From Monarcha castaneiventris obscurior (taxonomy: Eukaryota; Chordata; Aves; Passeriformes; Monarchidae): a stretch of 64,000 bases of DNA. Under the pieces are notes generated by a model. That model saw only the letters and a program-made list of their open reading frames with translations, made no database searches and had not been told where the DNA came from. The stretch is from the NCBI GenBank assembly GCA_026261815.1, contig JAMPIT010000174.1:8246001-8310000 (forward strand), written 5' to 3'. The position numbers and the translations under genes are program-made. This document shows positions 13,575 to 27,200 of this stretch, one piece after another (the stretch's first letter is position 1; every line of letters begins with the position of its first letter).

Positions 13575-13913
13575 GCCTCAGTAGCTGACTGCAGTTTCCT
13601 CACGAGGGGAGAGACGGGGCAGGCACTGATCTCTTCTCTCAGGTGACCAGCAATAAGATCTGAGGGAATCACGTGAAGCTGTGTCAGGGGAGATAGAGGC
13701 TGGCTGTGTTCTTCCCCAGAGGGTGGTGGGGCACTGGAACAGGCTGCTCAGGGAAGTGGTTACAGCTCCAAGCCTGACAGAGTTCAAGAAGTGTTTGGAC
13801 AATGCTCTCAGGCACATGGTGTAATCCTTGGGATGTCCTGGGCAGGGCCAAGAGTTGGACTTTGATAATTTCAGTGAGTACCTTCCAACTCAGCATATTC
13901 TTTGATTCTATGA
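13575..13913 (+). mobile_element. CR1 LINE, 5'-truncated 3' end
   Basis: The block follows the well-known avian CR1 3' region in order: 'ctcacgaggggag', 'ggcaggcactgatctcttct', 'ggtgaccag', 'gaagctgtgtcaggggag', 'gggcactggaacaggctg', 'agggaagtggttacag', 'tcaagaagtgtttggacaat', 'gggcagggccaagagttgga' and the terminal 'tctttgattctatga'. It is only the last 340 bp or so of the element, as is usual for CR1. A small internal deletion seems to follow the 'ggggaga' block. The open frames across it on the minus strand are by-products. This element points to a bird genome. Confidence 0.88.
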
Positions 13914-16536
13914 AATTTCATTGCTGTATCATGGTACCTTTAACTCTCACCTGTGTGCCTAAAGAAGTTCCCATACTCACTATCACAATGCCAAATTTCA
14001 TTCCAAGCTCACAAGACCTTTTCTCTGACATCCAAGCCACGTATGTTGTGTCATACAAGTTTAAATTCCTATCCCCTCTCAATTAGTATTTTAGAAAGAC
14101 TAGCCTTAAAAATCTTTCTTGAGGCTCTAACATGTAAGATTAGGCCATTAGACCACTCTCAGTCCTTGACAGCACATGACATAGCAGAGTTTGCATCCAC
14201 CTAGGCAGACTGTCTCCTCCCAGAGGAGTGGTGTCACCCTTGCTGCCTACTGAGTCCCTGATGTGAGGGTACTTCCCTTGAAGATGTTGCCACTGGAGTG
14301 AACAGTGCAAGTATTACTGGGAATTTTGAAGCAATGCGTTCACTCCAATTTGGTAGGGTTGGGGGATGCTGTGTTCTCAATAAACACTGCGGGAACTTTC
14401 CTGTGCCCAGCTTGGGAAGCAGTTTCTCCTCCTCTCCCAGTCTGCTTGAGCTTGGCCCAGGGATTTCCTTACGTTTCTTGTGGCCCTCAGGAGCAGTTGC
14501 TACTCGTTTGAAAGCACATGGCTGGTTGCAGACGCAGCTGGACCTGGCTACTGAAATAGGATGCAAGCTGAGAGATAAGCCATTGAACTTGTGTGTTTCA
14601 GTTCCAAAGAAGACAGCAAAAGGCAAGAGAGATACTGTTAGCAAGGCCAAGCAACCCTTAGGAGATTAATTGGATCCACTGGAACGTGTTTATCTGTGTC
14701 GGACTGTGTGGAAGGTTGTTGAACAGGATAAATTCCTGACTGCGTTTCAATATTTCCAGTGACAGCTCTGAGCATGAGCACAGCCTCACAGCTGAGCATG
14801 GTTAGGATGCTGCTCTGGTGGTTGAGATTGCTGAAACGCATGGAAGAGTGCTGTGCTTCTGTCAACAATGCTCCTTGAATCTCTACTCCTATAGAACAGA
14901 AAGGTGATCTCAGCTTTCAGTGGGCACTTCATATATATTTTATATTTGACCAGAAATTGCTGAGGTTTGAAGTACAACTTTTGCAAGTTTTTTGGTTTTC
15001 TCTGATTGCCCAAGTCCAAAATTGGTTGTGCAAGCTCAAAAACTGAGTTTCAGAAGGGAGGCAACCTCAGCAGTCTTACAGTTTGTTTCTGCAGTGCTTT
15101 GATTACACAAAAGTAACATTGAGACCAGACCACTTGTCTCTGAAATTTTTCCACCTTGGGAAGAAGCAGCATGGATCATTACAGACACCAGTGACAATGT
15201 ATTTGGTCATGGTGTGTTAACCCAGTGACACTTACCATCTTTGAGAAGAGTCAAGTTACAGAATTGCTGTCTCACAGTAGTTGCAGCCATTCTTCACTTG
15301 GTGGCTGGAGGTTGCCATCCAGCTGGACAGCTTGGTTTGTTTGATCTGCAGGGTTTGGGGACTACAGCTGAAGCTGGTGGTGCTGAGCTCTGTGTGTGCA
15401 GCTTGGCATGAGATGGGGCAGGGGGGCAGGTGTGTGCCAGCCTCACTGAGCAGTTTGTATTAGGACAAGGGAATGGTAACTGATCCATGTTATTCACGAC
15501 TGTGGACGTGACCAATAAACACTGAAAATGTTCCAATCCCGATGCTCTGATTCACTAAGCCCTTTACGTAACAGGTCGTCATCATCCAGCTCCCAGAACA
15601 TCCATTTCCCAGATATGCATGCCAGTGTAACAGAAGAGAAAGTTGCATAAAAAAAAGGGGGAGAACTAAACACTCACACTCAGAAAAGTACGCTGAAAAT
15701 GTGTGTAAAACACTGTGACCTTTTACCACACCCTGAGCAGGGCAGGGCTGTGCACATCCTAGATCTGCAAGTCCTTCCTGAACCTGTGTTGTTGTGTGTT
15801 GCTGAGCAGAGAAGACATGCACACAAGCCTGAGAGTTTGGCAAAAAGAAGGGCTGATTAAGCTATTCGACTCTCCCTTGTTCCAGAGTAGATTTCCAAAT
15901 GTCTGAATACTCTGATAATTAATGGAATGGCTTTGGATAGTCTTCTTCTAAAACAAACATCCTGATATTCCATATATATCTCTTTTGGGTTTGTGCTAAA
16001 ATGAACAAGATTTTTTTCCTTTTCTTTTGCTTTGAAATTCTTGTTTAAAAAAGCATTCAGGTATCCATTTTCTGAATAAGATCAAATAGTTTGAAGGAGG
16101 AGAGGTGATGTTCTACGTATGCCAGTGTGAAAATGGCAGACTGAAATTGCTATGACCTTATATTGGTCAATATTACAAAGATACAGACAAGACCCCTTTG
16201 TTTTTCGAATAAGATATAAGGCAGCAGTATTTGGTCTGTGGGCCAGACCCAGCCTTCTAGCCAGCTGCTTGCCTCGCAGGAGCCCTTATCCACCACATCT
16301 TCCTGGGAAGAGACGGACAGACTTCCTGCTGCACCTCATCTGAGAGCCATTCCTGCTTCTCTGTGGGTGGAAGGAGGAGTAGGAGAGAGGGGGAGAGGTG
16401 AAGAAAGCAGTGCAGGGTGCACAAAACCTGTCGACTGGCTCCTTTAGAGTGTGCCCATTTTGGGCTGTGGCCATGAGGAAGCATTTGTATATCCATAGGG
16501 CTGGATTTAGCCCATGGATGGAATTGTTTTTGCGCC

Positions 16537-16551
16537 TTTTTTTTTTTTTTT
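16537..16551. repeat. Poly-T run (15 T)
   Basis: An uninterrupted T run lies deep in intron B-C and is flanked by unique sequence. No retroposed gene copy was recognised beside it. Confidence 0.9.
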
Positions 16552-19500
16552 CCAAAAATCACGCTTTTAACTAAAATAATAATACTTAGATACAATGCCT
16601 AGGGGTTAATGAGAACTGACAGGTGGTTGGCTGTGGTGCTGTGAGTTGTTTGGGCAGCTGAGAATTGATGTTGGGCAGCAATGCTGAACCTACACCTTTC
16701 TCCATGCCAGTTCCCCATGGTTTGGAAGTGTTGGGAGGGTCGGCAGGGAGCCAGCATTAGCTCTGAGCTGTTGTCAAAGCACAGGGTGTCTTTCCTGCCT
16801 CCTAGAAGGAAAGAATTTGATCTTCACAGGTCACTGTGAGATGCACATAAAAACAACATGAATTGACCCATTCGATGCCAAAGAGTAGAAAAGTCTTTGC
16901 TTGATTCTTTCACACTGTAATTTTACAGTGGTGTAAATGCACAACATTGCTTTCAGAAAAGCAGATGACGCTCAAGGCAGAGTGCTCCAAACATCAGTAG
17001 TTCCCATAACATAGAGGAACAGTTCAGTTCATGCCAGTTAAATGACTCATTGAGGAAACCGGTCATCGCCGGAGTGATCGGTGTTGTACAAACATCATGA
17101 AATGTCCTAGAAAACTAAGAGCCATATGAATCACTCATAAACAAGCAAAGTGTTTTGAGCACTAGCCTTTGAATAACAGTCTATAATCAGAAATGATGAG
17201 TGAAAACACGCTTTATAAAATGTTTCTTGCTACATCACAGGACAAGTTTCATCCCATTGTTTTGGAAAGGGAAAGTGCACTATAACCCTCTGTGCTCCTG
17301 GCCTGCTTGTGCAGCCAAGGTGTTTGTTCTGTAGTCTACCTTAAATAATTTTAAAATATAGCTCATGGGAAAGACTAAAGCTCTGTTTTTTTCATGGGAA
17401 GGTATTCTAATCACATTGTGTTCTTTCCTTTGATTAAAGAAGGGATGTCAGGCCAGAAGCATTAACAGCCAAATCAACAGAATTTAGAATTTGAAGTTGT
17501 CCCTAAATTCTGTCACCATACCTTTGCTGGCTGAGACATTGCATAGAAAGTATGATTTTATCAGGACTTAATCTATCCTTGTACCTGCTATCATGTCAAA
17601 ATTTTAAAATTTCTATAACCTGCATGACTCATTTTCAGAAAGACACAATATCTAATTTATACCTCCATTGACAATGCTGCTTCAATTAATTTTCTTCATC
17701 TTTCTTCTTGTTCCTCTGCTTCTCATATCTCATCTGTTTGCATTGCCTAGATTTTAATTAAAAAACCTCTTCTCTCTAAGGAGCAATTTGAAGTGGCAAA
17801 AATAATCACTTAAAATATTACTGTCATTAAAAAATTGGCTGTGGTCAAAGCCACGCATTTTCAATTTGCCGACAAATTATATTTTCGTTTCTTTTTAAAG
17901 TGCATTTTGTATTTGAATAGCATACGCCAGCCAGCCTGGCTATCAGAGATGCTCCTCCAGCTGGGTGGGCTGCGTGACAACTCCTTAATGGGGGAAATTG
18001 ATGGCCCTCTGCTCATGTAGAGGTGAAGGCATACTGGGCAGATTTCTTTCCATCTGCCGTCAGCCCTTTGCAAGCTGGCACTGCCCAAATGCCCAACACA
18101 TTCATTCCAATGCAAGAAATGTCGCCAAAAAATAAATTGTGAGGCTACAGCTGTCTGAAAGAATCATCAGGGCCATTAGGCCCAGGGGAGATAATATGAA
18201 GAAGAGCATCAGTGTTTGTCACTGATAAAAAGCTAATTAAATGATGGTAAAGATGACTGTGAATGCTTTAAAGGCATAGAGGTGAACAACATTTTCATGG
18301 GAGTGCAGGAATGAACCTCAGGAAGATGATATGCAAGACCTCAGCCAAAAATCTGTTACACTGAGGAATTTCACACTAGTGTTTCCTGTTGATGCTTTGC
18401 TGAATGGCACAGTTGTATCATTTAGTTGCCCTCTGTTCCACTCTCCAAGTAAAGAAATCCCATACTGCAAAGCCAAGAGGTATTTATTGATTCACAAGTT
18501 TGACTTGAACAAGCGGGACAGAAGCTGGTTTGGATGAACTTCAGTGCTTCTGTTTACATTCCTAATATTTGTCTTTTCAGTTTCTAAAAATCTTCGGGGC
18601 TGTGTCCTTAGCTGCAACTGTGACAGAGGCTGATGTGGTGGAGGCTTGTGCCACTTCCCATTGCAGGGTGCACTGGAGATCTGCAGATCCTCCTAGCCAA
18701 GAGGTCACGCTGAGGGTAGCTGATGTCTCCTTATGTGGTGCTCACATGCAAGTCTTTAAAAATACAGAGATTGTTCAGACATGTTACATGATGTAGGATC
18801 CCAGATCTCACCTGGGGCCCTTAAGCCATTTAGTTGCTACAAAAAGTTGGTCATTTTTTAGTTATGAAAACTTAAAGAGGTCCAGTTGTAAAGTGCCTGC
18901 TTCACCAAATCTGACTTTCCTGCTCTTGTTGACTAATGGTTTTGAGCAGTCATAATTTAAACACTTCTGCATCTCGTATGATCAAGAGGCTTTCCTAAAA
19001 GAACCTATAATCTAAGAAGTGTAGGGTAGGATAAAGAGCATGGCAGACTCTTTGACGAAAGTTTTGTTCTGAAACCATGCATTGCTCTCTCTCCCATTAA
19101 CTAATGTCTTCATAATGTGTAGTAGAAAGCTCACCTCAATTAATTAGACTTGCTGGGTCTTACAGACAATTTGGCTAAGAACTGTACTCATAAACTAGAA
19201 ATACTGATAGACAACAGCAATTTTAGAGTGAAAATGTATTTTTTGTAGTAGTGGTACCAATGTAGCATCAAAGAGCCCCGAATGTACCATTGCTGCCTCT
19301 CCAGACACAAACCGAAAAGATAGCCTGTGTCCCAGGACATTGCCATCCATTTATAAAACAGGGAATAAGCTGGGGATGTGGGAGTAAAAGGAAATACTGC
19401 AGGAGGGGAGAATGCTCATCCTGGTCATCAGTGCACTCTTCAGTGTAATCATTGATAAGGCTTGCTGAAGAGAGCGCTAAGGAGGTGTCTGAAGGAAATC

Positions 19501-20855
19501 ATGTGGGAATTTGACAAGCACGCTGGGCAGAACGGGCAAGGGCGTGCAAGTTTGGGTGTCTCACCAGCACATGTGGTAACAAGCATTGGCAGTAAAGGAA
19601 GAGTGGCCCATGAGATGGGGCATGTGGGAAATGGTGGAGGCAGGCAAGGATGAGCCATGCAGGGCCTTGAAAATGAGGAAAAAGCAGTGATACCATAACT
19701 ATCCAGTAGACAAACTTCAGAAACACAGCAAATTCAGAGTGAAGATTATATTGAAAGTAAATCCAAGAATATTGAGATTTGGGAATACATCTAGCCAATT
19801 TTCATTTTGCCCTATTCTTGCAGAGCAATAGCTTAACAATTACAGCTAGTGAATAAGGTAGTGCCAGATTAAATTAAACTGTTTGTTGGTTTTTTGGTTT
19901 TTTTTCTCTTGGGATCACCACAGTCCTTGAACAGAACCTGGCTTCTTTCCTTTTGGCAACAGGCAGGGGTTGTTTAGTTAGGAATGCAACAGTTATGGAA
20001 GGCTGATAGTCCCATTCCAGTTGCAAACAGTGGGAAACCAGCTACTGTTGTGAAGTGGCTTCATTCAAGTATCTGTGTCTCATGTTCTATTATGAAGGTA
20101 ATCTGGGAGTAAACTTTGTTAAATTATGTTTATCAGATTTGTCAAAGAATTGATTCTCTAAATTAACTGTTCCTTACAAATTAGTTACTGTTTCCATGTT
20201 GTAATTTCCACAAGGACACACTAAATTTTCCACATGCATTTAATCCCCTTTAAATAAAATTGAACAGTGCTTTAGTTCCGGACCTACAGCTGATGCTTCC
20301 ATGGTAACAAGGACAAATATCCTACAAGTTGCTGTCACTTGGCCCTTTTAGTTACAAATTTTTCATAGCAAGGTAATTTCCTCTTATAAATTATTTAAAT
20401 GTAAATTAAAATTAAGCAGAGAACAAATTTAATCTGGAATTCCTAAAAGAGGACTCTGCAACTACATAATGCACAGGATCTCCAGTTTTGGGGGAACTTA
20501 ATCCAGGTAGTTTTAAAACTCATTACGTGTTCATTCCACATTGTGAATAACAAAATAAACACTTGTGAAATTCAGTCTTTAAATACTGGAAGTATGTAGA
20601 CTACCACTGCCTGTGCAAAGCCTTTAATTTGGGAAATATGTAACACAGTATGTAAGTTGTACTGTAGCTGGTTTTTTCCAAAGACTTGAATTCAAATCTT
20701 GGGTTGAATCCAAGAGAAAATGAGTCTGATGATTTCAATTCTGTCTTTAATCTGTTCAAGCCCTATTGAAGACCCACAAAATAATCCAACACAGTCAGCA
20801 GCCTCCTGGATGCTGAACAAGACTGACAAGGTAGCTGGGGGCAATGCTGATGAGG

Positions 20856-20897
20856 TCCTGCAGAGCTTCTTTTTGAAACTCCTGCAGAGCTTCTTTT
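20856..20897. repeat. 18 bp direct repeat, 24 bp period
   Basis: The sequence tcctgcagagcttctttt occurs at 20856-20873 and again at 20880-20897, separated by six bases. It is a simple two-copy local duplication in intron B-C. Confidence 0.9.
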
Positions 20898-23094
20898 GCT
20901 CCTGGAAAATTTGGCTGGGTGCTCCTTGAGGTTTTTCTTCCCTCAGCAGCCCATCAAGTGAAAAAAAGCAGTAAAAGCAGTGACAGTGATTGCCTGGAAA
21001 GTTGAAAGAAAAAATCTGAGGGTGATGGTTATACAGGCAAGGTAAATGTGAGAGGTGGGAGAGGATAAGATCATGAGCGGAGGAGGCCTGGCTTGGGCTG
21101 CTCAGCTCATGGAGCTCATCCACATCTGCTTCTCCCATGGGCAGGTGTCCCAGGTCCCAGATGGAGGCAATGGGGCAAAACCATACAAGAAAATGATGGC
21201 ACTCCCTCAGAACTTCTTTAAAAGCCGTACCTGTGTTCTGAGCATCTTTCTTACTCTTTTTTAAGGCTGTTAAAGGTCATGAGCTTCTACTACAGTTTTC
21301 ATAGGTGTTTAGGATAACAGGGGGAGTTAAACCCCAGTCTGAACTTCGCTTCTACGTAGCTGTTTCACATGAGCCAAAGCTGACATGAGCAGATTGTGAT
21401 TTGAGCCATACGTTGTGTGGTTCATTAACACATAAAATATGCATAAATACATATTCATAGATGCTATGGAGCTGTGCATAAATGCATAAACATAGCTTTA
21501 TAGAACTAATGAAATAAATTATGATTTTGAGCTTTTGTAAAGGGTTGATCATACACCACTCTATAAATAATTATTTATGCCCCCCTTGCCAAAATACCCA
21601 TTTATTTATCTTGACAACCTAAATGAAAACTCCATTCAGTAAATATTCCGCTAGACAGCAGAAGGACATACAAATATTAAAAGATAATGGGGTTGTATCT
21701 GGTTTCTGTTTATTTTAATCGATGGTTTTCATCAGGCAAGAGATTACTAATTGCATACCCACTATGAAATTCATACTTACATATAACTTAACGCCTGAGA
21801 TGTAAGTAAGACTTCTGAAGGATTTTCCAATGCAGTTCTAGTATCTAGCTCAGTAGGATATATTTACCTATTTGTTTCCTGAGATGAAGGGTTACGTATA
21901 AATCTGAATTACGTTTTAGCCTGAATATTTATTTTTAGTGTATTTATTTGACTGCCTGCAGAAAATAGAGGTTTTATGTCAGATTAATTGACAGATAAAG
22001 AATACTTCATTTGTATTCAGCAAATGAAGAAAATTCTGAAAATCAAGAAGCACAATAAACAAATTATTCTTAAAATTCTGCTTAAAATTAGCAACACCTA
22101 TGAGTGTGAAGGTTAAAATCAATAAACAAAAGCAATTTCTGAGTCAGTTATAAATAACTGCATAGTACAACTGCTGTTTTTCAAAGAGAAGATATAAAAC
22201 TGTCTCATTAATTTCTGCTAGTTATAATATAGTTGATGTGTAAATTATTCTGCCTTCTCAGTGGCATATATGGTGTACTGTGTGTATGCTGCATTAACAG
22301 AGCAAGCAGAAAGGAGACTTGTGACAAAATCTATTTCATTTCTGTGATAAATTATCAACATTTCAGGATCTTTCTATTGCTTTGACCTTTCTTAGGAAGA
22401 AAAACACTTTAACAGCAATTTGTTTATTTTAGCAGTTGAAACAGCCTTTACATTTTTTACAGTGTGTTATATTTTTAAGTGATATTTAGTCTGTGTTAAT
22501 AAACACAGAGCTGTTGTCATTCAAGTATAGACCAGGAAGTTTCTATACAAAAATCAGACTTCAAGTACTCACAGTTTTTTCTAACAATATGTAGGCAGCT
22601 CTAGAAATACAGTCACAAATTATGTTCCTCTATATAAATTAATTGCTGAGGCATTGGCAACCATATTTCAAAATTATCAATAAAAGAATTTCAATTATGT
22701 CACTTTATTGTGATATAATTGATAAATAAAGCATTGTAGAATATGACAAAATGTGTTATTTTGTACTTTGCTCATAAAAACCCATAGACAAAAATGTACT
22801 GAGCAGTTTTAATTTCTTGCCCCACCTTTCTCTTTGTTAAAAATCTAATTATTCCCTTATGTGACACTACCATGACCTTTTTAAGTGCAGAAGATGTGAT
22901 TGTCAGATTTTCCCTTGGCGCGTTACGAAGGGGTTCAGAGACAAGAGGGCACTGCACAGACAATACTGAAAAGGTCAATGCAATTTGGCATTATTGTATC
23001 TCTTTTTTAAATGCTGAAATGTTGTAAGAATGCAGAATTATTCTAATTAATAACTCCTTAATTCACCTTCCAGTTTTAAGAAGAGCAAGATGCT

Positions 23095-23095
<1 letters not shown>

Positions 23096-23133
<38 letters not shown>
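23096..23133. repeat. CA/TG microsatellite (about 19 units)
   Basis: This is a 38 bp uninterrupted CA tract about 965 bp upstream of exon C. It explains the VCVCVC frame on the minus strand, which is not a gene. Length polymorphism is likely. Confidence 0.98.
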
Positions 23134-23135
<2 letters not shown>

Positions 23136-24098
23136 TAAAAGAAGTGTTTGAGAGATTTTTTTTTTATCAGTACTTTTTGTAATATGAACAATCCAACAAA
23201 GTGCCAAGTGCTCTGCTTGCATTAGGACCAGGTAGATCCTCTTTAGAAGTTTCTGGTACCTGTTTGTGCACCACATATTTTGCAGACTGTCATTTTATCA
23301 GACACACAAGAAGGTAAAAGTAGGATGGGGAAAGAAGAAAATGTGTACTGTAACCCCCATGTGCTCCTCACAGGCAGCTCCTTCCAGGCCAATACTCCTG
23401 GAGAGTTGTAGTGGTCAGGGGATGCTGGGGGAGACACACGGCTTTGTTTGATGCTGCTGAGGTTGTATGTGCAGAAATGCAGTAGGAAAAGCAGACACAC
23501 TGGGTTTGGGAGCAGCCTCAGGATCCCTGAGATTGCTGTATCACAAGAGCTTGTTGCCTCTAGAGCTATTTGTTATGCAATTTGGACTAAATATAGCAAA
23601 CACAACCTTTTCACTCATACACTTGAGACCCAAAGTTTAGTGTATGGCAATGCATAGCAATTTTACATACAAATACCTCTTTTGGCAAAAATTCAAGCAC
23701 AGAGATCTGACATGTTTCACAGCACAAAACTGTTACTTCTACAAAATCCCCATAGCAATATTTGATATACTACTGAAGTTATTTGCAGATACAGTTGTAT
23801 GTGGGCCAGACATAAGGGCGATACTTTAAAACAGAAATAAACACCCATAGATGTGGTACATGACTTTTCAATGCAAACACAGTATTACCATGGTCTGTAG
23901 TGGGTTTGTAGGGAAGCAGGTATGAGGTTAGGACATGATAATTGTTGGGCCAGGACAAGGAAGATAAAAGACGACCATCTGTTTTTTATTTAGTTTCAGG
24001 CATCAGAGTCCTTAGATAAAGTACAGCTCACGCTGAGCTCTGGTGGTGTGTGAACGCTGTACAAACCCAGCATAACCTCAGCTTCCCTCTGCCCACAG

Positions 24099-24244
24099 CA
24101 CAGCTGCCAGTCCGATGGGAACTCCATCTACTTCCACGGGACAGAGGGCAGTGAGTTCAATTTCGCCACTACCCGGGACGTGGACCTCTCCATGGAGGAT
24201 GCCCAGGAGCAGTGGGTAGAAGAGTTTGAGAACCAGCCCAAAGG
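24099..24244 (+). CDS. RELN: RELN exon C: reelin repeat 1, second sub-domain
   Basis: This 146 bp exon starts on a whole codon ([14 protein letters not shown]) and runs to EEFENQPK plus two bases of a glycine codon, about residues 382-430. It forms early strands of the second sub-domain of repeat 1 ([11 protein letters not shown] is near-identical to mammals). Six or so residues differ from human, mostly in the loop before the donor ([18 protein letters not shown]). The intron before it is phase 0 and the one after is phase 2. Donor is GG|gtgagt, close to consensus. Confidence 0.97.
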
Positions 24245-27200
24245 GTGAGTGTCCCCAACCCAAGCAGGGCCCTGCAGAGGTGAGCAGCATCACTCCAGGG
24301 ATGAGGAAATGGGATAAACAGAGAATTGCATTTTATCTTTGCTGTGTAGTCAGGGAAGAGTGTGACTAGGATAAATAGCAATACTGTAAATAGCACCTGG
24401 TTACAGATTTTAGGAAGAAACAAGTTGAGGAAGTCCAGGAGCAGCAGTTTGTCTCTGGACCATCCTGCCACCACTGTTTTTAATGAAAGAAAGTCATATT
24501 TGTGACTTATGTAGCCATTCTAAAGAAACATATTATGTTGATCTGCTTTTTTAATTCATACCAGAGTGGTGTTAATAAACTCATTCCATATGAAATCAAA
24601 TTTCTTGAGAAATTCATCCCTTCTGGATCACTGCTGTGAGCTTCACTTTACTGAGAGAGAGCTCCTGCTTATACAGATGCCTGTAGGTGCTGGAGGAGGA
24701 AGAGGAGGAGAAGGTAGAGGCAGGACAACAGAAGCAGCAGTCTGTTCTCATCTAGCAGCACTAAGAGCATAACCAGATCTGCTGGGCAAGAGCTCAGGAT
24801 CTGGCTGATAATTCACTATTTCTATTTTGGATATATGCTTTGTGATTCAAAGGCTCCCTGTAAAAGCATATCCAGCAGGGACTACTGCAAGGACACAGAA
24901 AATAAACAAAACTGTCTGGGACAACAGTATTACTGCTCTTACCAAAACATGAGTGAGCTTCAAAAAAGCTGTGCCCTGATAAACAAGTTTCATTTTATAT
25001 ACCTCATTGTATAAATTCTGACAAAAAGGAAATAGCCTTCAGTAAGGTCTTGATTCTTTTCTATTAAAAAAGAAAAAAAAAAAATCATTAGTTGCTGTAA
25101 CCCCAGGGCAATGAGAAACATACTCTGCTAATTTATGGGTCTCTACTGAATGTTGATTTTAACCTACAAAGTACTTCAGATCATTAGCAACTGATTCAAA
25201 TGCTGCCTATGCTGTGCTGAAAGTAAAGAGCACCTTTTAAGAAATACATGCTAATGTGTCCTGGGGACACGTGGTATATTTGGGATTTACAGAAAAAAAT
25301 ATTCACTGTGAACTCTGTCCCAGTTCAAGTAATCAGCCAATGGCAGCAGGTGCTGCTTCAGACAAAGGGAAGAAAATGAGCACAGGTGTGTTGTGTTCTG
25401 TGTGACCATGTGGGACACCTTTGAGATGTGGTCTGTCTTTTTTCCATCCTGAAAAAACAGGATGAGAGTGCTGTCTGTGGACATCTGCCCTGTCTGTAGA
25501 TCTTGTCTCTGCTGGACTGGGTGTTCAGTTGAGTACTTGCAACCCTGGTGAACAAATGTACAGTTTCTTCTGAATTAGGAAAATTACACTTTCCCTATCA
25601 CAACTGCAGGTGGGTGAGGGAGGGTGCAGCCAGCAGATGCCTTCGATTCTGTTATTCTGTGTCCCAGCAACCAGGTCCTGATCTGCCCCCATTCCACCAG
25701 CCCAAGGCCTCACAACTTTTTCCTTTTTTTTTCCTTTGGAAATGTTACTCTATATCAGAAACTTCCTTCTTTCAATTGTTCTATAAGAATGGAGATTTAA
25801 ATTGCATGCTGCCATAAATAAACACCGAACTCGGGTGATGTTATGGACTACATCCTAAACATATAAAATTGTCACCAATACTGTTCCCCTTTTCAATGTT
25901 TCTCTGAAGTTGGTGTTGAGACCTGTATATAAATGCAACTATATATGAGTTTCCTTAATCACTTCTTAGAGAAATATCTTTGAATGCTATTTGATCTATA
26001 TTTGAAATACAGTTTCAATATAATCAAACAGTCACAGAGCACGATATACCTGAGACAGAGCTTGCAGGAAGTTCTCAGGCTCTGCTTTGTCATGTCAGCT
26101 GGAGCCTGCCAGCTCCCAAAGGAAAGGCAAAAGTATCCCTCATGAGGGAGAGCAAAAGGAAGCTCAGGTGTAGGGGCCACCACTGCTCTCCTCTGCACCA
26201 AATGCTCTTGGAGATGAGGGCAGAGGAATGTACTGCTGTTTTTAATAAGCAGTTGATTGGTATTTTTTGCATGTACTGCCTAAAGCGGGAGGCTATGTGG
26301 CTAGGTGTTGCTGTTGTAAGTACCAGACATATCTCCACTGTCTTTCTACTTCTCTTTAGTTGCATGAATTAGAGCCTGATCCTAAAAGTGGGCAGATCCC
26401 CACATCAGGCTGCCTTTGTCTCTAGCAGCCACATTGTTTCTTTGGACCTCCATGTCCAGTTGGTCTAGTTTAGTTCCATAAATCACCTGTTTTATAAAGA
26501 AGAATTCCAAGAGTCATGTGAGGGTTAAATTAATTCAAATGTAAATGTTGGTTCATGCCATAACCCAGGATCCTTCTCCATTTTCCTTACTGGCAGTGTG
26601 TTGATGTATTTCTTTTAAAGTGCCTTTTTTTAAAAAAAGATGTAGAATTTTCTGGTTTTCATTTCTGATGCTGCCTAAAAGGAGAGGATCCCTGGAAACA
26701 TCCATGATCTGCATCATTCATGACCCCGAGTTGTTTTGTGGGTCACTACAGAGAGTGTTTTAATTGAGCTAAATAGAGCATACGAAAGATCAATGGAGCA
26801 TTGTGAGATTTTTTTTGTGTAAGTTAAAGTAGGCACAACTGTTTAATTCTGTTCTTGCCTTCAGCCCAGGAGACCCATTTTCAAAATTGTGTTTTGATTA
26901 TATTGCACATTACCTTTAAAAAATCTGCACAATAGGATTAGGGTTAGATTAAACTGTGCTTCCATTAAAATATTTATATTTATATCATAAAGCTTTTCAG
27001 TGATGTTAAGCTTGCTAATTCCTGTGTAAATGACTGACAGTTTTAAAGCAGGATTTCCGAACCGGCATGTCACCAGTCTGTCTCAGCTTAGGTCCATAGG
27101 GAAACTGGCAGCTTTTAGGAAGATCCTAGAAATGCATTTTGAAGTCAGTGGAATGGTTAAACTAATAAATAGACTTTTTAGTTCTTGAAATGACAGGTTT

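Larger units (their letters stand above)
11323..24098 (+). other. RELN: RELN intron B-C (12,776 bp, phase 0; largest complete intron here)
   Basis: This intron holds a plus-strand CR1 3' end (13575-13913), a poly-T run (16537-16551), a short 18 bp direct repeat (20856-20897) and a CA microsatellite (23096-23133). A non-repetitive stretch at about 17940-18300 looks like a conserved non-coding element. Short open frames such as 14234-14650 and 20692-21138 on the minus strand show no recognisable domain. The acceptor is ctctgcccacag. Confidence 0.85.

Noticed and set aside
13578..13896. Minus-strand open frames at 13.6-13.9 kb
   Set aside because: They run antisense through the CR1 3' end and are not genes.
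14234..14650. 138-codon open frame on the minus strand
   Set aside because: It lies in an intron, has no recognisable domain, and an equally long open frame exists on the other strand because of GC-rich composition.
16913..16930. Inverted repeat cactgtaa-tt-ttacagtg
   Set aside because: Eight-base arms are expected by chance in a window of this size.
18569..18796. Possible extra exon after 'tcttttcag' at about 18.58 kb
   Set aside because: The translation does not match reelin, and inserting it would break the phase 0 join of exons B and C to known protein.
20692..21138. 148-codon open frame on the minus strand
   Set aside because: No domain, splice context or repeat protein was recognised; it includes the local 18 bp direct repeat.
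23076..23276. Minus-strand reading frame with repeated VC
   Set aside because: Translation of the CA microsatellite.
26936..26950. Telomere-like ggattagggttaga
   Set aside because: Only about two TTAGGG-type units, within chance expectation.
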